From Syntrophomonadaceae bacterium (GTDB taxonomy: Bacteria > Bacillota > Syntrophomonadia > Syntrophomonadales > Syntrophomonadaceae): 40,915 bases of DNA. The position numbers and the translations under genes were made by a program. The notes under the pieces are model-generated. The model ran no database searches. It was given only the letters and a program-made list of their open reading frames with translations, and had not been told where the DNA came from. Below, piece by piece: positions 30,509 to 39,526 of the stretch (positions within the stretch are counted from its first letter, which is position 1; the number at the start of each line of letters is the position of its first letter). Location: NCBI GenBank assembly GCA_018432955.1, contig JAHDSE010000036.1, forward strand, positions 1-40,915, written 5' to 3'.

Positions 30509-31200
30509 TGCGGCTTGATGAGGTTAAAAAAACTTATATTATGGGAGAAGTCAGTGTAGAGGCTTTAAAAGAAACTACTTTTGAAATATTTAACAGAGAA
30601 TTACTGGTTATTCTGGGGCCCAGCGGTTCTGGAAAGAGTACCCTGCTAAACCTTGTTGGAGGTATGGATAAACCTACAGCAGGGAAGATATTATTTCAGA
30701 ATAAAGATTTGGCACAGGTAAGCGACAAGGAACTTACGCTATTTCGCCGCCAGGAAGTGGGCTTTGTTTTTCAGTTTTACAATCTGATAGCGGATTTGAC
30801 TGCAGAGGAGAATATAGCCCTGGCTGCTGAACTGGTGAATGATCCTTTGCCTGTCGATGACGTGCTGCGGGAAGTAGGGCTGGACGATCGGCGGGAGCAT
30901 TTTCCTGCACAACTTAGCGGTGGTGAACAGCAGAGGGTTTCTATTGCCAGGGCCATAGTAAAAAAGCCGCAGTTCTTGTTATGTGATGAACCTACCGGGG
31001 CTCTGGACTATGAAACAGGAAAAATAATACTGGGATTACTGGCTGAAATCAGTCGTGAAGGTCACAGCTCAGTGATCATTGTTACGCATAATACAGCTAT
31101 TGCTGCTATGGCTGATCGCGTGGTAAGGATGCGCAGCGGAGAGATAGTAGAGCTTATCATCAATGCTGAGCCTTTGCCACCCGAAAGGATTGAATGGTAA
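30490..31200 (+). CDS. ABC transporter ATP-binding protein (MacB/LolD type)
   Basis: This 236-residue ATPase has Walker A GPSGSGKST (43-51), the Q-loop, signature LSGGEQQRVSIARAI (about 143-157), Walker B FLLCDEPTGALD (about 162-173) and the H-loop VTHN (about 196). The type belongs to the mechanotransmission exporters that pair with FtsX-like permeases. ATG 30490 follows GGAGGGAG inside the end of the TetR gene. Its own end overlaps the permease gene by 7 bp. Export of a drug, peptide or lipid is possible; the substrate is unknown. Confidence 0.93.
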   Translation: MDREAIMRLDEVKKTYIMGEVSVEALKETTFEIFNRELLVILGPSGSGKSTLLNLVGGMDKPTAGKILFQNKDLAQVSDKELTLFRRQEVGFVFQFYNLIADLTAEENIALAAELVNDPLPVDDVLREVGLDDRREHFPAQLSGGEQQRVSIARAIVKKPQFLLCDEPTGALDYETGKIILGLLAEISREGHSSVIIVTHNTAIAAMADRVVRMRSGEIVELIINAEPLPPERIEW

Positions 31201-33584
31201 TGAGTCCTTTAAACCGCAAGCTGGGAAGAACTATAAAAACCACCCGCGGACAATTTATTGCCCTGGTAGCTATTGTAATGGTAGGGGTAGTAATCTTTAT
31301 TGCCATGAACACAGCCTTCTATAACCTGAGCCGATCCCAGGAGGAATTTTACGACGACAAGAATTTTGCTGACTACTATTTTCATGTGGTTAAGGCTCCT
31401 CTTACTATAACAAAGCAGATCAAAGAGATTAATGGTATTATCCAGGTTACCGGACGTATTCAAAAGGATGTACCTCTGGTAAAAGACAAAGGGGGGCGGT
31501 CAGTTGCTCGTTTGACCAGTTATCCTCTGCCCATGGAGAAAGAGATAAATCAGATCCATCTTTTAAGTGGGAGGCTTTTTGATGACAGCACTGATGGTGT
31601 GCTGGTTGATCCGCAGCATGCACAGGCCAAAAGCTTGAGTCCAGGGGATAGATTGGAAATAATTGTTGAAGGCAAGAAAGTGTCTTTGAGCATGATAGGG
31701 ACGGCAACTGGACCGGAGTTTATCTATCCTTTGAAAGATGCTTCTACAATGTTTCCTGACCCGGAAAACTTTTGTATTATTATGGGACCCCACGAACAGG
31801 TGGAACAGCTCGTAAATATGGAGGGGCAGATAAACCAGGTGCTTGTCAAGCTGGCGCCGGGAGCTGATGAAGAACAAATTGCCAGTAAGATTGAAAAGAT
31901 CCTGGAGCCTTATGGGAACCTGGCCAGTTATCCCCGCAGTGATCAGCTGAGTAATGCTACTATGCAGATGGAATTGGACGGACTGGAAAGCAGTTCTCGG
32001 TTTTTGCCCATGATATTTTTTATCCTGGCTGCTGCCATACAGTTTATTTTGCTCAACCGTCTGATAAAATCACAGCGGCTGGAAATAGGAATAATGAAAG
32101 GCCTGGGGTACAGTAACCGCCAGATTATGTTACATTTTATCGGATATGCGCTTGCAGTAACTACTGCTGGTTTTGTTCTGGGAGCATTACTGGGCATTAT
32201 TAGTGCTTCAGCTATTGCAGATATGTATGCTCTCTTCTTCAACCTTCCTGAAAGTATTGGAGGGATAAACGGGGCTGCCGTTTTTTGGAGCTGGTTTGTG
32301 ACTTCGCTCCTGGGAGTAGTTTCTGGTTTACTGGCATCATGGAGTGTAATAAAGATACATCCTGCCGAGGCTATGCGCCCGGATCCCCCCAGGGGCGGGA
32401 GTAGAACCTGGCTCGAAAGATGGGACTTTTTATGGGGACGGCTGCATACCTCATGGAAAATGAGTGTCCGTTCTATTTCGCGCAACCGTTCCCGCTTTGC
32501 AGTTACAGTTCTGGGAGTAATAGCAGCTGTATCTATTATGATTCTGGGCTTGTTCGCCGACGATTCTGTGGATTATATGATGGATCAGCATTTTACCAGG
32601 GAAACTCGTTATGACTATATTGTACATTTTACTCAGCCGGTAAAAGGCAACGAGCTCATGAACTGGTTACAGTGGGAAGAAGTGTATCAGCTGGAGTCTG
32701 CTCTGGAGGTGCCGGTTGCAATATCTGCCCTGCAGGCTGATGAAGAAATGGCGAAATCAGAAGATGAACTAATAAGCGGCCTGGAAAAGCAGTTTGGGTT
32801 GAGGGGTATTTTTAATGAAGACGGCAAAGCTCTGGCTGTTCCAGAGGAAGGAATATTATTAAGCGAGCGAACGGCAAGAAAACTGGGAATTGGTGTTGGT
32901 GATTATATTAGAGTGGAAAGCAAGCTGGGGATAGGTCCTTCCAGAGAGTCCAGCCTCAAAGTAGTGGCTGTAAACAAGCAACTCATGGGAGGAGGTTCTT
33001 TTGTTTCTCTGGAAACAGCTAACCGCATCCTTCAGGAAAAACAACTGGTGAGTGCTGTAATGCTGAAGGTTGATATAAATAAAAGCGAAGCGTTGGAGAA
33101 ACGTCTCAATGATATTCCTGGCGTAGCCAGTGTTGTCAGTAAAGATAAAGAGATAGACAGCATTATGCGATTGATGGACAGTATGCTCTACTTTATCGGG
33201 ATAATGCTGTTTTTTTCCGTGATTCTTGTTCTGGCTATTGTCTATAATTCATCTATAATGGGTTTTAATGAAAGGAAAAGAGAATTAAGTTCTTTAAGGG
33301 TTATGGGGCTCAGCGAAAGGGAAGTGTCTTCTCTTTTATTCAAGGAAACCTGTATTCAATCTGCGCTGGGGATAATGCTGGGGCTTCCTGCCGGCAGATT
33401 ACTGGGGGAGCTGTATATGACTGCTGTCAATACCGACCTTTTTTACATGCCGGTGATCATTTATCCCCAGACCTATCTTATTGCTGGTCTGGTAGCTGTG
33501 GGATTTGTTCTTCTTGGTCATTATTTTGTTATAAGAAAAGTAAAGGAGCTGGATATGGTGGAGGTTTTGAAAAACCGTGATTAA
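31194..33584 (+). CDS. FtsX-like ABC transporter permease, two-module
   Basis: This 796-residue protein is built of two repeats, each with a membrane helix, a MacB-like periplasmic/extracellular domain and a bundle of three FtsX helices. The first has helices near 20-40, 275-300, 320-345 and 360-385. The second starts near 430-450 and ends with three helices near 665-790. The EIGIMKGLGYSNRQIMLHFIG (first) and ELSSLRVMGLSEREVSSLLF (second) coupling sequences are both clear. It works with the ATPase encoded upstream and the HlyD protein downstream, as in an export complex. Start ATG 31194 is near AAAGG; ATG 31200 is an alternative. Confidence 0.9.
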   Translation: MVMSPLNRKLGRTIKTTRGQFIALVAIVMVGVVIFIAMNTAFYNLSRSQEEFYDDKNFADYYFHVVKAPLTITKQIKEINGIIQVTGRIQKDVPLVKDKGGRSVARLTSYPLPMEKEINQIHLLSGRLFDDSTDGVLVDPQHAQAKSLSPGDRLEIIVEGKKVSLSMIGTATGPEFIYPLKDASTMFPDPENFCIIMGPHEQVEQLVNMEGQINQVLVKLAPGADEEQIASKIEKILEPYGNLASYPRSDQLSNATMQMELDGLESSSRFLPMIFFILAAAIQFILLNRLIKSQRLEIGIMKGLGYSNRQIMLHFIGYALAVTTAGFVLGALLGIISASAIADMYALFFNLPESIGGINGAAVFWSWFVTSLLGVVSGLLASWSVIKIHPAEAMRPDPPRGGSRTWLERWDFLWGRLHTSWKMSVRSISRNRSRFAVTVLGVIAAVSIMILGLFADDSVDYMMDQHFTRETRYDYIVHFTQPVKGNELMNWLQWEEVYQLESALEVPVAISALQADEEMAKSEDELISGLEKQFGLRGIFNEDGKALAVPEEGILLSERTARKLGIGVGDYIRVESKLGIGPSRESSLKVVAVNKQLMGGGSFVSLETANRILQEKQLVSAVMLKVDINKSEALEKRLNDIPGVASVVSKDKEIDSIMRLMDSMLYFIGIMLFFSVILVLAIVYNSSIMGFNERKRELSSLRVMGLSEREVSSLLFKETCIQSALGIMLGLPAGRLLGELYMTAVNTDLFYMPVIIYPQTYLIAGLVAVGFVLLGHYFVIRKVKELDMVEVLKNRD

Positions 33585-33677
33585 TGTTAATGATAATATT
33601 CCACTGCAAAAAATTAGACCTAGGTCAACGCAAATTTATTATGAATATGCTGATTTGAAAAGCTTTAAAACAAAGAA

Positions 33678-33738
33678 TCCGGCACTCAGCCCACTCTCAA
33701 CGCGGATTAACGAGACTATAGCATTGATGAGTGCCGGA
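33678..33738. repeat. Inverted repeat in the permease-hlyD gap
   Basis: TCCGGCACTCA (33678-33688) is inverted perfectly as TGAGTGCCGGA (33728-33738), enclosing 39 bases. The gap (33585-33832) has no gene; direct AT-rich words (AATTCAAAA) recur at its end, before a GGGGAGGAGGG site at about 33785. Confidence 0.55.
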
Positions 33739-33832
33739 CTATCATAATTCAAAAATAAAATCAAGAATTCAAAATTAATAATAAAGGGGAGGAGGGACTG
33801 GTTCCAGAACTTAAGTGGGAACCGGAAAATTA

Positions 33833-34984
33833 ATGAAAAAAAAGCTTATGGCAGGCGCAGGGGCTCTGGTAGTTATTGCCCTGACAGCAGTAGTAGTACT
33901 TACAGGTGGCACTGAAGTTGATACTGTTCAGGTAAAAACGGGAGACCTGATCAGAACCGTAGAGGAAACTGCCTATGTAAAGGCATTGAATGACTGCCAG
34001 ATTCAAGCCTTGCAGCCTGGAAGAATTCTCGAAGTCTATGTTGAATCCGGTGATGAAGTGGAAGAAGGGCAACAGATTTTATTGCAGGAGAACCTGGATT
34101 TAAGTTCTGAACTGGAATCCGTTAAAGCCGGATTGACTGAAGCTGGCGCTAAACTGCAGGCCGGGAAGGTGGCCTTGAACAGTGCTCAATTGGGACTGAA
34201 TCAGAGCCAAAAGGATTTAGAGAGAAAGGAAGAGTTGCTGGCTGCAGGAGCTATCTCTCAGCAAGATTATGACAGTGCTGTCCTGGCTCTGTCCAATTTG
34301 CAAAGGGCAGTGGCCGAACAGGAGGCTTATGTGGAAAGCCTGGTAGCACAAAAGAACAGTCTGGGCAAAATGCATGAGGACGTTTTCTCCAAGACAGAGG
34401 AATTGCTGGTTAAAAGCCCGCAAAAAGGGACTGTTCTGGAGATTCCAATGGAGAAAGGACAGGTTCTGAGTCCGGGCACCATGATTGCCAGGATAGGAGA
34501 GGCAGGGGCCCTGGAAGTAGAGGTTGATATATTAAGTGATGATCTGGCTGAGATAGAGCTGGGACAAAATGCTATAATATCTGCTCCGGTACTGGGAGAC
34601 AAAGAATTGCCCGGGAAGGTCAAAAAGATAGCCCCGCAGGCCCATGAGAAGACCTCTGCTCTTGGTGTAGTCCAACGGCGGGTAAAAGTCATTATTTCTC
34701 TGGATGATAGTACTAAGCTGCGGCCGGGCTACGAGGTGCGCGTAAGTATTGAGACCAGAAGAAAGCCAGATGTTTTAGTATTGCCGAGGGAAACTGTACT
34801 CAGCGGAAAAGACGGAGTTTATAAAGTAATGGCTGTAGTCAACGGCAAAGTGAAGCAGCAGCAGATTCAAATTGGCCTGAAGAACCAGGACTTTGTGGAG
34901 ATTATTGAGGGGCTCCAGGAGGGAGATATTGTCATACGCGATGCCAGTATGGATCTAGCTGAGGGGAAAAGGGTTAAAATCTAA
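33833..34984 (+). CDS. HlyD/RND-type periplasmic adaptor (membrane fusion protein)
   Basis: A 383-residue protein with an N-terminal signal anchor (about 5-22), a first half-lipoyl motif (about 55-80; IQALQPGRILEVYVESGDEVEEGQ), a coiled-coil hairpin (about 85-185), the second lipoyl half (SPQKGTVLEIPMEKGQVL) and beta-barrel and C-terminal domains. In a Gram-positive it would span to the cell wall and gate the FtsX permease. ATG 33833 is chosen as start; GTG 33815 adds six residues. It is likely the last gene of the TetR-regulated operon. A 248-bp gap with an inverted repeat separates it from the permease gene. Confidence 0.9.
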   Translation: MKKKLMAGAGALVVIALTAVVVLTGGTEVDTVQVKTGDLIRTVEETAYVKALNDCQIQALQPGRILEVYVESGDEVEEGQQILLQENLDLSSELESVKAGLTEAGAKLQAGKVALNSAQLGLNQSQKDLERKEELLAAGAISQQDYDSAVLALSNLQRAVAEQEAYVESLVAQKNSLGKMHEDVFSKTEELLVKSPQKGTVLEIPMEKGQVLSPGTMIARIGEAGALEVEVDILSDDLAEIELGQNAIISAPVLGDKELPGKVKKIAPQAHEKTSALGVVQRRVKVIISLDDSTKLRPGYEVRVSIETRRKPDVLVLPRETVLSGKDGVYKVMAVVNGKVKQQQIQIGLKNQDFVEIIEGLQEGDIVIRDASMDLAEGKRVKI

Positions 34985-35110
34985 GGTGAACGAAAGGCAG
35001 CTTTATTGTAAGATGAGATTATGCTTCTACAGTGAACTTCTTCTAACGGCATTGCTTAAGAGTTCCCCGCATCTACCTGTGTTTATTTGTTAAAATCAAT
35101 AAAAATATAA

Positions 35111-35147
35111 AAAAACCTTCTGGATATATAAATTCCAGAAGGTTTTT
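35111..35147. terminator. Bidirectional terminator between hlyD and hsp20
   Basis: A perfect 14-bp inverted repeat, AAAAACCTTCTGGA (35111-35124) with TCCAGAAGGTTTTT (35134-35147), loop of 9. Runs of A and T at its ends serve both convergent genes. Confidence 0.85.
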
Positions 35148-35226
35148 CTGGCAACCAGCCTATAAACCCAGCATAGAAACAATGCATCCAATACCTGGTT
35201 TGGCCCCGGCTTTTCCAGTTTGAATA

Positions 35227-35658
35227 CTAATCAATGTTGATGCGATAGCTGTCAGGCTCAGTTTCCTTTAACTTGGGAAGAATTATTTTTAGAATCCCGT
35301 CTTTATAATCCGCCTTTACACCTTCGTTATCGACATTCTCTACATAAAAGCTTCTGCTGATACTGCCCTGCTTTCTTTCCCGTCGAACATAATTTTCGTT
35401 TTCTTCTTTTACTTCATCCTCCTGTCTGGCAGAAATAGTCAGAGTATTGTTTTTCAATTCCACATTAATCTGTTCTTTATTCATTCCGGGAAGTTCAGCT
35501 TCTACAATGTATTCTTTCTTGTTTTCCTTGATATCAGCTCTGATATCCATACCCAGGCCAGACCAAAGATCGCTGTCAAAAAAATCCCTCAACATTTCTC
35601 TGCCAAAATCACCGGGAAGCATGTGCCTTCTTCTTCTGAAGGGCGTCAAATCAAACAT
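35227..35658 (-). CDS. Small heat shock protein, Hsp20 family
   Basis: This 143-residue alpha-crystallin-type chaperone holds unfolded proteins. ATG 35658 is chosen because AAGGAGG stands 8 bp upstream; a longer frame has no such site. The N-terminus is MFDLTPFRRRRH. The alpha-crystallin domain (about 40-135) has ADIKENKKEYIVEAELPGMNKEQINVELKNNTLTISA and the C-terminal KADYKDGILKIILPK. It faces spoIVB divergently. I see no CIRCE inverted repeat in the short 5' region. Confidence 0.93.
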   Translation of the reverse strand: MFDLTPFRRRRHMLPGDFGREMLRDFFDSDLWSGLGMDIRADIKENKKEYIVEAELPGMNKEQINVELKNNTLTISARQEDEVKEENENYVRRERKQGSISRSFYVENVDNEGVKADYKDGILKIILPKLKETEPDSYRINID

Positions 35659-35825
35659 AGCTAAAACCTCCTTTTTTAAACCTTTTGAAAACAATTTTTT
35701 TCTATTATGCAATAAATTATACATTAATAGTCAAAGAAGGTCAAATAATTCTGCTGGTATATTTCCAGTTCTTGATGGAAAAAATATCTGATATTGAATA
35801 TTTGCGCTCAAGGAGGTTGAAAATA

Positions 35826-37127
35826 TTGCCCAGGATTCGCCCGCTGATTGGAATTGTACTGTCTATCCTTCTAATTGCCTTATGTTTCATGCCTCAGAGC
35901 AGAATACTATTAGGTTTGCCTGAATGCCATAAAATGGTAGTAGGGGAATCGAGCGAAATACTTATTGATTTGCCAGGCCAGCTTGATGATAAAATCCAAA
36001 TGCAGGTGATGGGAAATTCCCAGAGTGTTTTTGCATCTCCTGAAGATCCGGCAATTACTGTTAATAAAAAGCCTCTGGGCTATGAGATAACTGCACTCAA
36101 GCCGGGGAAGATAAATGTTAAGTTCAAGTTATTGGGTATCCTTCCTATAAAATCTATGGCTATTGAGTCGGTTCCCAGCAGGCGGGTTGTTCCTGGAGGG
36201 CATTCCATAGGCGTTTTGCTGCAATCACGCGGGATAATGGTAGTTGGTTTTGCACCGGTTCTTGGAAGCAATGGGGAAAAACAATATCCGGCACGGGAAG
36301 AAGGTGTTGAGATAGGAGATTTGATCCTTGAAGTTGATAACAAGGCTTTGAGCACTGAAAATGAATTAGCCCAAATAATTGACGAAAAAGAGGGGACAGA
36401 ACTGCTTCTGGGAATAAAAAGAAAGGATAAATTTCTTTCTATTCCAGTTGAAGCCGTGTTTTGTCCGGAGACCCAGAGACATCGAATAGGTTTATATGTA
36501 CGTGATGGTATCGTGGGAGTGGGAACCCTGACTTTGTGGGAACCGGATACTGGTACATTTGCGGCGCTGGGTCATATTATTATTGATGCTGATACCCGAC
36601 AAAGCATAGATGTTCTGCAAGGAGAAATTGTCAGTGCTTCCATTCAGAGTATAAAAGCAGGAAAACCGGGAAAACCGGGCGAGAAGATTGGCGTTTTCAA
36701 GCAGAACGGAAGTATTTCGGGTACTATCAAAAAAAACAGTTATTTCGGTATTTATGGCAGTACCCAAAACGATGTTGAGAATCCATTAAAGCAATATTCC
36801 ATGGAAGTCGCTTATTCTCATCAGGTAAAAGAAGGCCCGGCTCAAATATACACGGTAATAAATGCTGAAGATATCGAGACATTTGATGTAGTAATAGAAA
36901 AAGTATACCCGGACAGAAAAAATGGAAAAGGGATGGTAATCAGGGTGACAGATCCTCGTTTGTTGACGGTTACCGGAGGAATAATTCAAGGCATGAGCGG
37001 CAGCCCGATTATTCAGGATTCAAAGATAGTCGGAGCTGTGACCCATGTCTTTTTAAATGATCCTGAACGCGGATATGGCGTTTTTATGGACAATATTCTA
37101 TCAGAAATGCCGGCAAAGAAAAAGTAG
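35826..37127 (+). CDS. spoIVB: SpoIVB serine peptidase (S55), sporulation
   Basis: SpoIVB is secreted by the forespore and cuts SpoIVFA, releasing active sigma-K. The start is TTG 35826 (MPRIRPLIG), 9 bp after AAGGAGG; ATG 35775 would add 17 residues and has no site. The 433-residue product has an N-terminal membrane helix (about 5-22), a PDZ domain (about 105-190; GIMVVGFAP, GDLILEVDNKALS), and a peptidase domain with His250 (AALGHI) and the catalytic serine motif GMSGSPI (about 389-395). Length is like Bacillus SpoIVB (426). Here it lies directly before spo0A, as usual, but not after recN. Confidence 0.94.
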   Translation: MPRIRPLIGIVLSILLIALCFMPQSRILLGLPECHKMVVGESSEILIDLPGQLDDKIQMQVMGNSQSVFASPEDPAITVNKKPLGYEITALKPGKINVKFKLLGILPIKSMAIESVPSRRVVPGGHSIGVLLQSRGIMVVGFAPVLGSNGEKQYPAREEGVEIGDLILEVDNKALSTENELAQIIDEKEGTELLLGIKRKDKFLSIPVEAVFCPETQRHRIGLYVRDGIVGVGTLTLWEPDTGTFAALGHIIIDADTRQSIDVLQGEIVSASIQSIKAGKPGKPGEKIGVFKQNGSISGTIKKNSYFGIYGSTQNDVENPLKQYSMEVAYSHQVKEGPAQIYTVINAEDIETFDVVIEKVYPDRKNGKGMVIRVTDPRLLTVTGGIIQGMSGSPIIQDSKIVGAVTHVFLNDPERGYGVFMDNILSEMPAKKK

Positions 37128-37138
37128 CAGGAAAAACT

Positions 37139-37325
37139 TTCGACAAATCTCGATTAAAGAATAATTAATGTAGAGGACCTGGAATGCAATATTTATATGA
37201 TTATTATAATTAAATGGAAGACAAAACTATTGTATTTATCTGTATTATCATGTTATTGAATGCAGTATTATAGGCTAATTTAGCGGAAAAAAAAAGCAGG
37301 AAATATTTGCTGTGCCGTCGAAAAG
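37139..37325 (+). promoter_or_regulatory. Putative 0A boxes and sigma-H-like promoter ahead of spo0A
   Basis: TTCGACAA (37139-37146) is the exact reverse complement of the Spo0A box TTGTCGAA. CGTCGAA (37316-37322) matches 6 of 7 bases of TGTCGAA. GCAGGAAAT (37296-37304) and GTCGAAAAG (37317-37325), 12 bp apart, resemble sigma-H -35 and -10 elements, so the second box would overlap the -10. Autocontrol of spo0A by such boxes is known in Bacillus. Seen by eye only. Confidence 0.4.
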
Positions 37326-37380
37326 CGATTATAAATAATTGATTTGAAATAAAATCAGGGATGAGGGGGAGTAATTCTGT

Positions 37381-38184
37381 ATGTTAAATGAATCAAATCG
37401 GATTAAGGTTCTTGTTGCTGATGATAACCAAGAATTTTGCGGAATAATAAAAGACTATTTTTCCGGTCAGGATGGTTTTGAAGTGGTAGCTATTTGCTCA
37501 AATGGCACAGAGGTACTGGATGAGCTCAAAAAAAATGAGGTAGAGGTGCTTATTCTTGATCTTATTATGCCTTACATGGACGGGATAGGAGTACTGGAAA
37601 ACCTAAATAAGATGGAAATTGACCCACGGCCAAAAGTGATAATTTTAACAGCCTTTGGACAGGAAAATATTACCCAGAAGGCAGTTCAACTCGGAGCTGA
37701 TTATTATATCTTAAAACCCTTTAATTTACAGGTCCTTGGTGACCGGGTCAAACAGGTAGTGCGAGATATTAAACCTGGCAGAACGGAAAATCGTAACACT
37801 ATGACTGTCAACAGCCCTGTCTTTCATCCAAAGAATATGGAAGTGGAAGTAACCAGGGTCATCCATGAAATCGGTGTGCCTGCACATGTAAAAGGATACC
37901 AATATCTTCGTGATGCAATAATGCTGGTCGTAGATGAGATAAACTATTTGGGGGCGGTAACCAAAGAACTGTATCCGGCTATTGCACAGAAGTATGACAC
38001 TACGCCCAGTAGAGTCGAACGGGCTATACGGCATGCCATAGAATTGGCCTGGGACAGAGGTGACCTGGATAGGATTAATAAAATTTTTGGCTACACTATC
38101 AGCGGGGAGAAAGGAAAACCTACGAATTCTGAGTTTATTGCTATCATTGCTGATAGGTTGAGGTTGGAGAATAAAGTTAGCTAG
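37381..38184 (+). CDS. spo0A: Sporulation master regulator Spo0A
   Basis: The 267-residue response regulator starts sporulation when phosphorylated. The receiver domain has Asp14/Asp15, phospho-acceptor Asp60 ([13 protein letters not shown]) and Lys-Pro in ILKPFNL. The effector domain (about 150-265) has the conserved helix-turn-helix with [25 protein letters not shown], the DNA-contact sequence of Spo0A. Length is normal. ATG 37381 follows GAGGGGGAG by 7 bases. A terminator ends it. Confidence 0.97.
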   Translation: MLNESNRIKVLVADDNQEFCGIIKDYFSGQDGFEVVAICSNGTEVLDELKKNEVEVLILDLIMPYMDGIGVLENLNKMEIDPRPKVIILTAFGQENITQKAVQLGADYYILKPFNLQVLGDRVKQVVRDIKPGRTENRNTMTVNSPVFHPKNMEVEVTRVIHEIGVPAHVKGYQYLRDAIMLVVDEINYLGAVTKELYPAIAQKYDTTPSRVERAIRHAIELAWDRGDLDRINKIFGYTISGEKGKPTNSEFIAIIADRLRLENKVS

Positions 38185-38223
38185 AAACAAAGGCTCTCAA
38201 AAATTATCAATGATTGCTTTTTT

Positions 38224-38248
38224 AAAAAGAGGGTGCTGCCCTCTTTTT
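38224..38248 (+). terminator. Intrinsic terminator after spo0A
   Basis: AAAAAGAGGG (38224-38233) with CCCTCTTTTT (38239-38248), loop TGCTG, then further T. Confidence 0.88.
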
Positions 38249-38387
38249 TCCGTATGTTTTAAATTATTCAAAAGCGGATAATTATTGCTTTATTTTTATT
38301 TATTTTGACTATATGCTAAGATAGATGGCGAAATGGGTAATTTGCCATGCAGTCTTTTATTTGTATCCGGGGGTGTTCTTGAATATT

Positions 38388-39506
38388 ATGATAAAAGGAA
38401 GGGCACGGCTTGATCGCCGTACCAAAAATCTGGTTAAACGACTAAAAAAAAGTGATATAGCCATAATAGCCCATGACGATATTGACGAAGTTGCTGCCAA
38501 TTCCTTAATAGAAATTAAGCCACAGGCCATTATCAATGCCTGTCCGTCAATTACCGGTCGTTATCCTGCTAAAGGTGCCTATAAGATTTTAAAGGCAGGA
38601 ATACCCGTGCTGGATGCGGTCGGAGAGGAAATATTTGAGGAGATTAAAGAAGGTATTTCCCTGAGTATCAAAGGGAGCCAGGTTTTCTGGGGGAATAGGC
38701 TGGTGGCTGAGGGACAGCAACTCAGGCTTGCTGATGTAGCAATAAAGTTGAAGCAGGCCAATGAAAATATTCAGGTGGAGTTGGACAACTTTGTTGAAAA
38801 TACCCTGGAATACGCCAAAAAAGAAAAGGATATTCTTCTGGGTAATCTAAGTGTACCGGATTTAAAGACCAGAATATTGAACCGCCATGTATTGATTGTT
38901 GTGAGGGGCAGCAGTTATAAGGAAGACCTGAAAACCATTAATTCCTATATACAGGAAGAAAAACCGGTTCTGATAGGAGTGGATGGAGGAGCCGATGCTC
39001 TTTTGGAATTTGGTTTGATACCTGATATTATTGTAGGTGATATGGATAGTGTTTCGGATAAAGCCCTGTCCAGCGGTGCTGAAATTATAGTACACGCTTA
39101 TTCCAATGGTTCTGCTCCCGGTTTACAGAGAGTTGAATCTATGGGGGTACCGACGAGTATATTTGCCATGCCGGGAACCAGTGAAGATCTGGCTATGATA
39201 CTCGCCTGGGAATATGGAGCCAGTCTGATAGTTGCTGTTGGCAGTCACTCGAATATGATCGATTTTCTGGAAAAGGGGCGAAAAGGAATGGGAAGCACCT
39301 TTCTGGTAAGGCTTAAGGTGGGTTCCATTCTGGTGGATGCCAGGGGAGTAAGCCAACTTTACCAGCAGAGCCTGCAGAGCAGGTATTTGGCTCAGTTGTT
39401 TCTGGCGGCACTGGTTCCTATTAGCGTAATCCTGTGGGTTTCTCCTGCTACCAGGCCATTTTTTGATTTGCTTGTTTTACAATTGAAATTATTTTTGGGA
39501 ATATAA
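38388..39506 (+). CDS. steA: SteA-like protein with thiamin pyrophosphokinase-type catalytic fold
   Basis: The product is 372 residues from ATG 38388 (MIKGRARLDRRTKNLVKRL), the usual family start; longer frames include unlikely sequence. Residues 1-330 are soluble, including INACPSITGRYPAKGAYKIL and a TPK-like core GVDGGADALLEFGLIPDIIVGDMDSVSD (about 205-232). One transmembrane helix is near the C-terminus (about 345-365). SteA with SteB supports the cell-wall hydrolase RipA and septation in Corynebacterium; in Firmicutes the pair is uncharacterised. The steB-like gene follows after 20 bp. Confidence 0.8.
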   Translation: MIKGRARLDRRTKNLVKRLKKSDIAIIAHDDIDEVAANSLIEIKPQAIINACPSITGRYPAKGAYKILKAGIPVLDAVGEEIFEEIKEGISLSIKGSQVFWGNRLVAEGQQLRLADVAIKLKQANENIQVELDNFVENTLEYAKKEKDILLGNLSVPDLKTRILNRHVLIVVRGSSYKEDLKTINSYIQEEKPVLIGVDGGADALLEFGLIPDIIVGDMDSVSDKALSSGAEIIVHAYSNGSAPGLQRVESMGVPTSIFAMPGTSEDLAMILAWEYGASLIVAVGSHSNMIDFLEKGRKGMGSTFLVRLKVGSILVDARGVSQLYQQSLQSRYLAQLFLAALVPISVILWVSPATRPFFDLLVLQLKLFLGI

Positions 39507-39526
39507 TTATTGAGTGGTGACAATTA

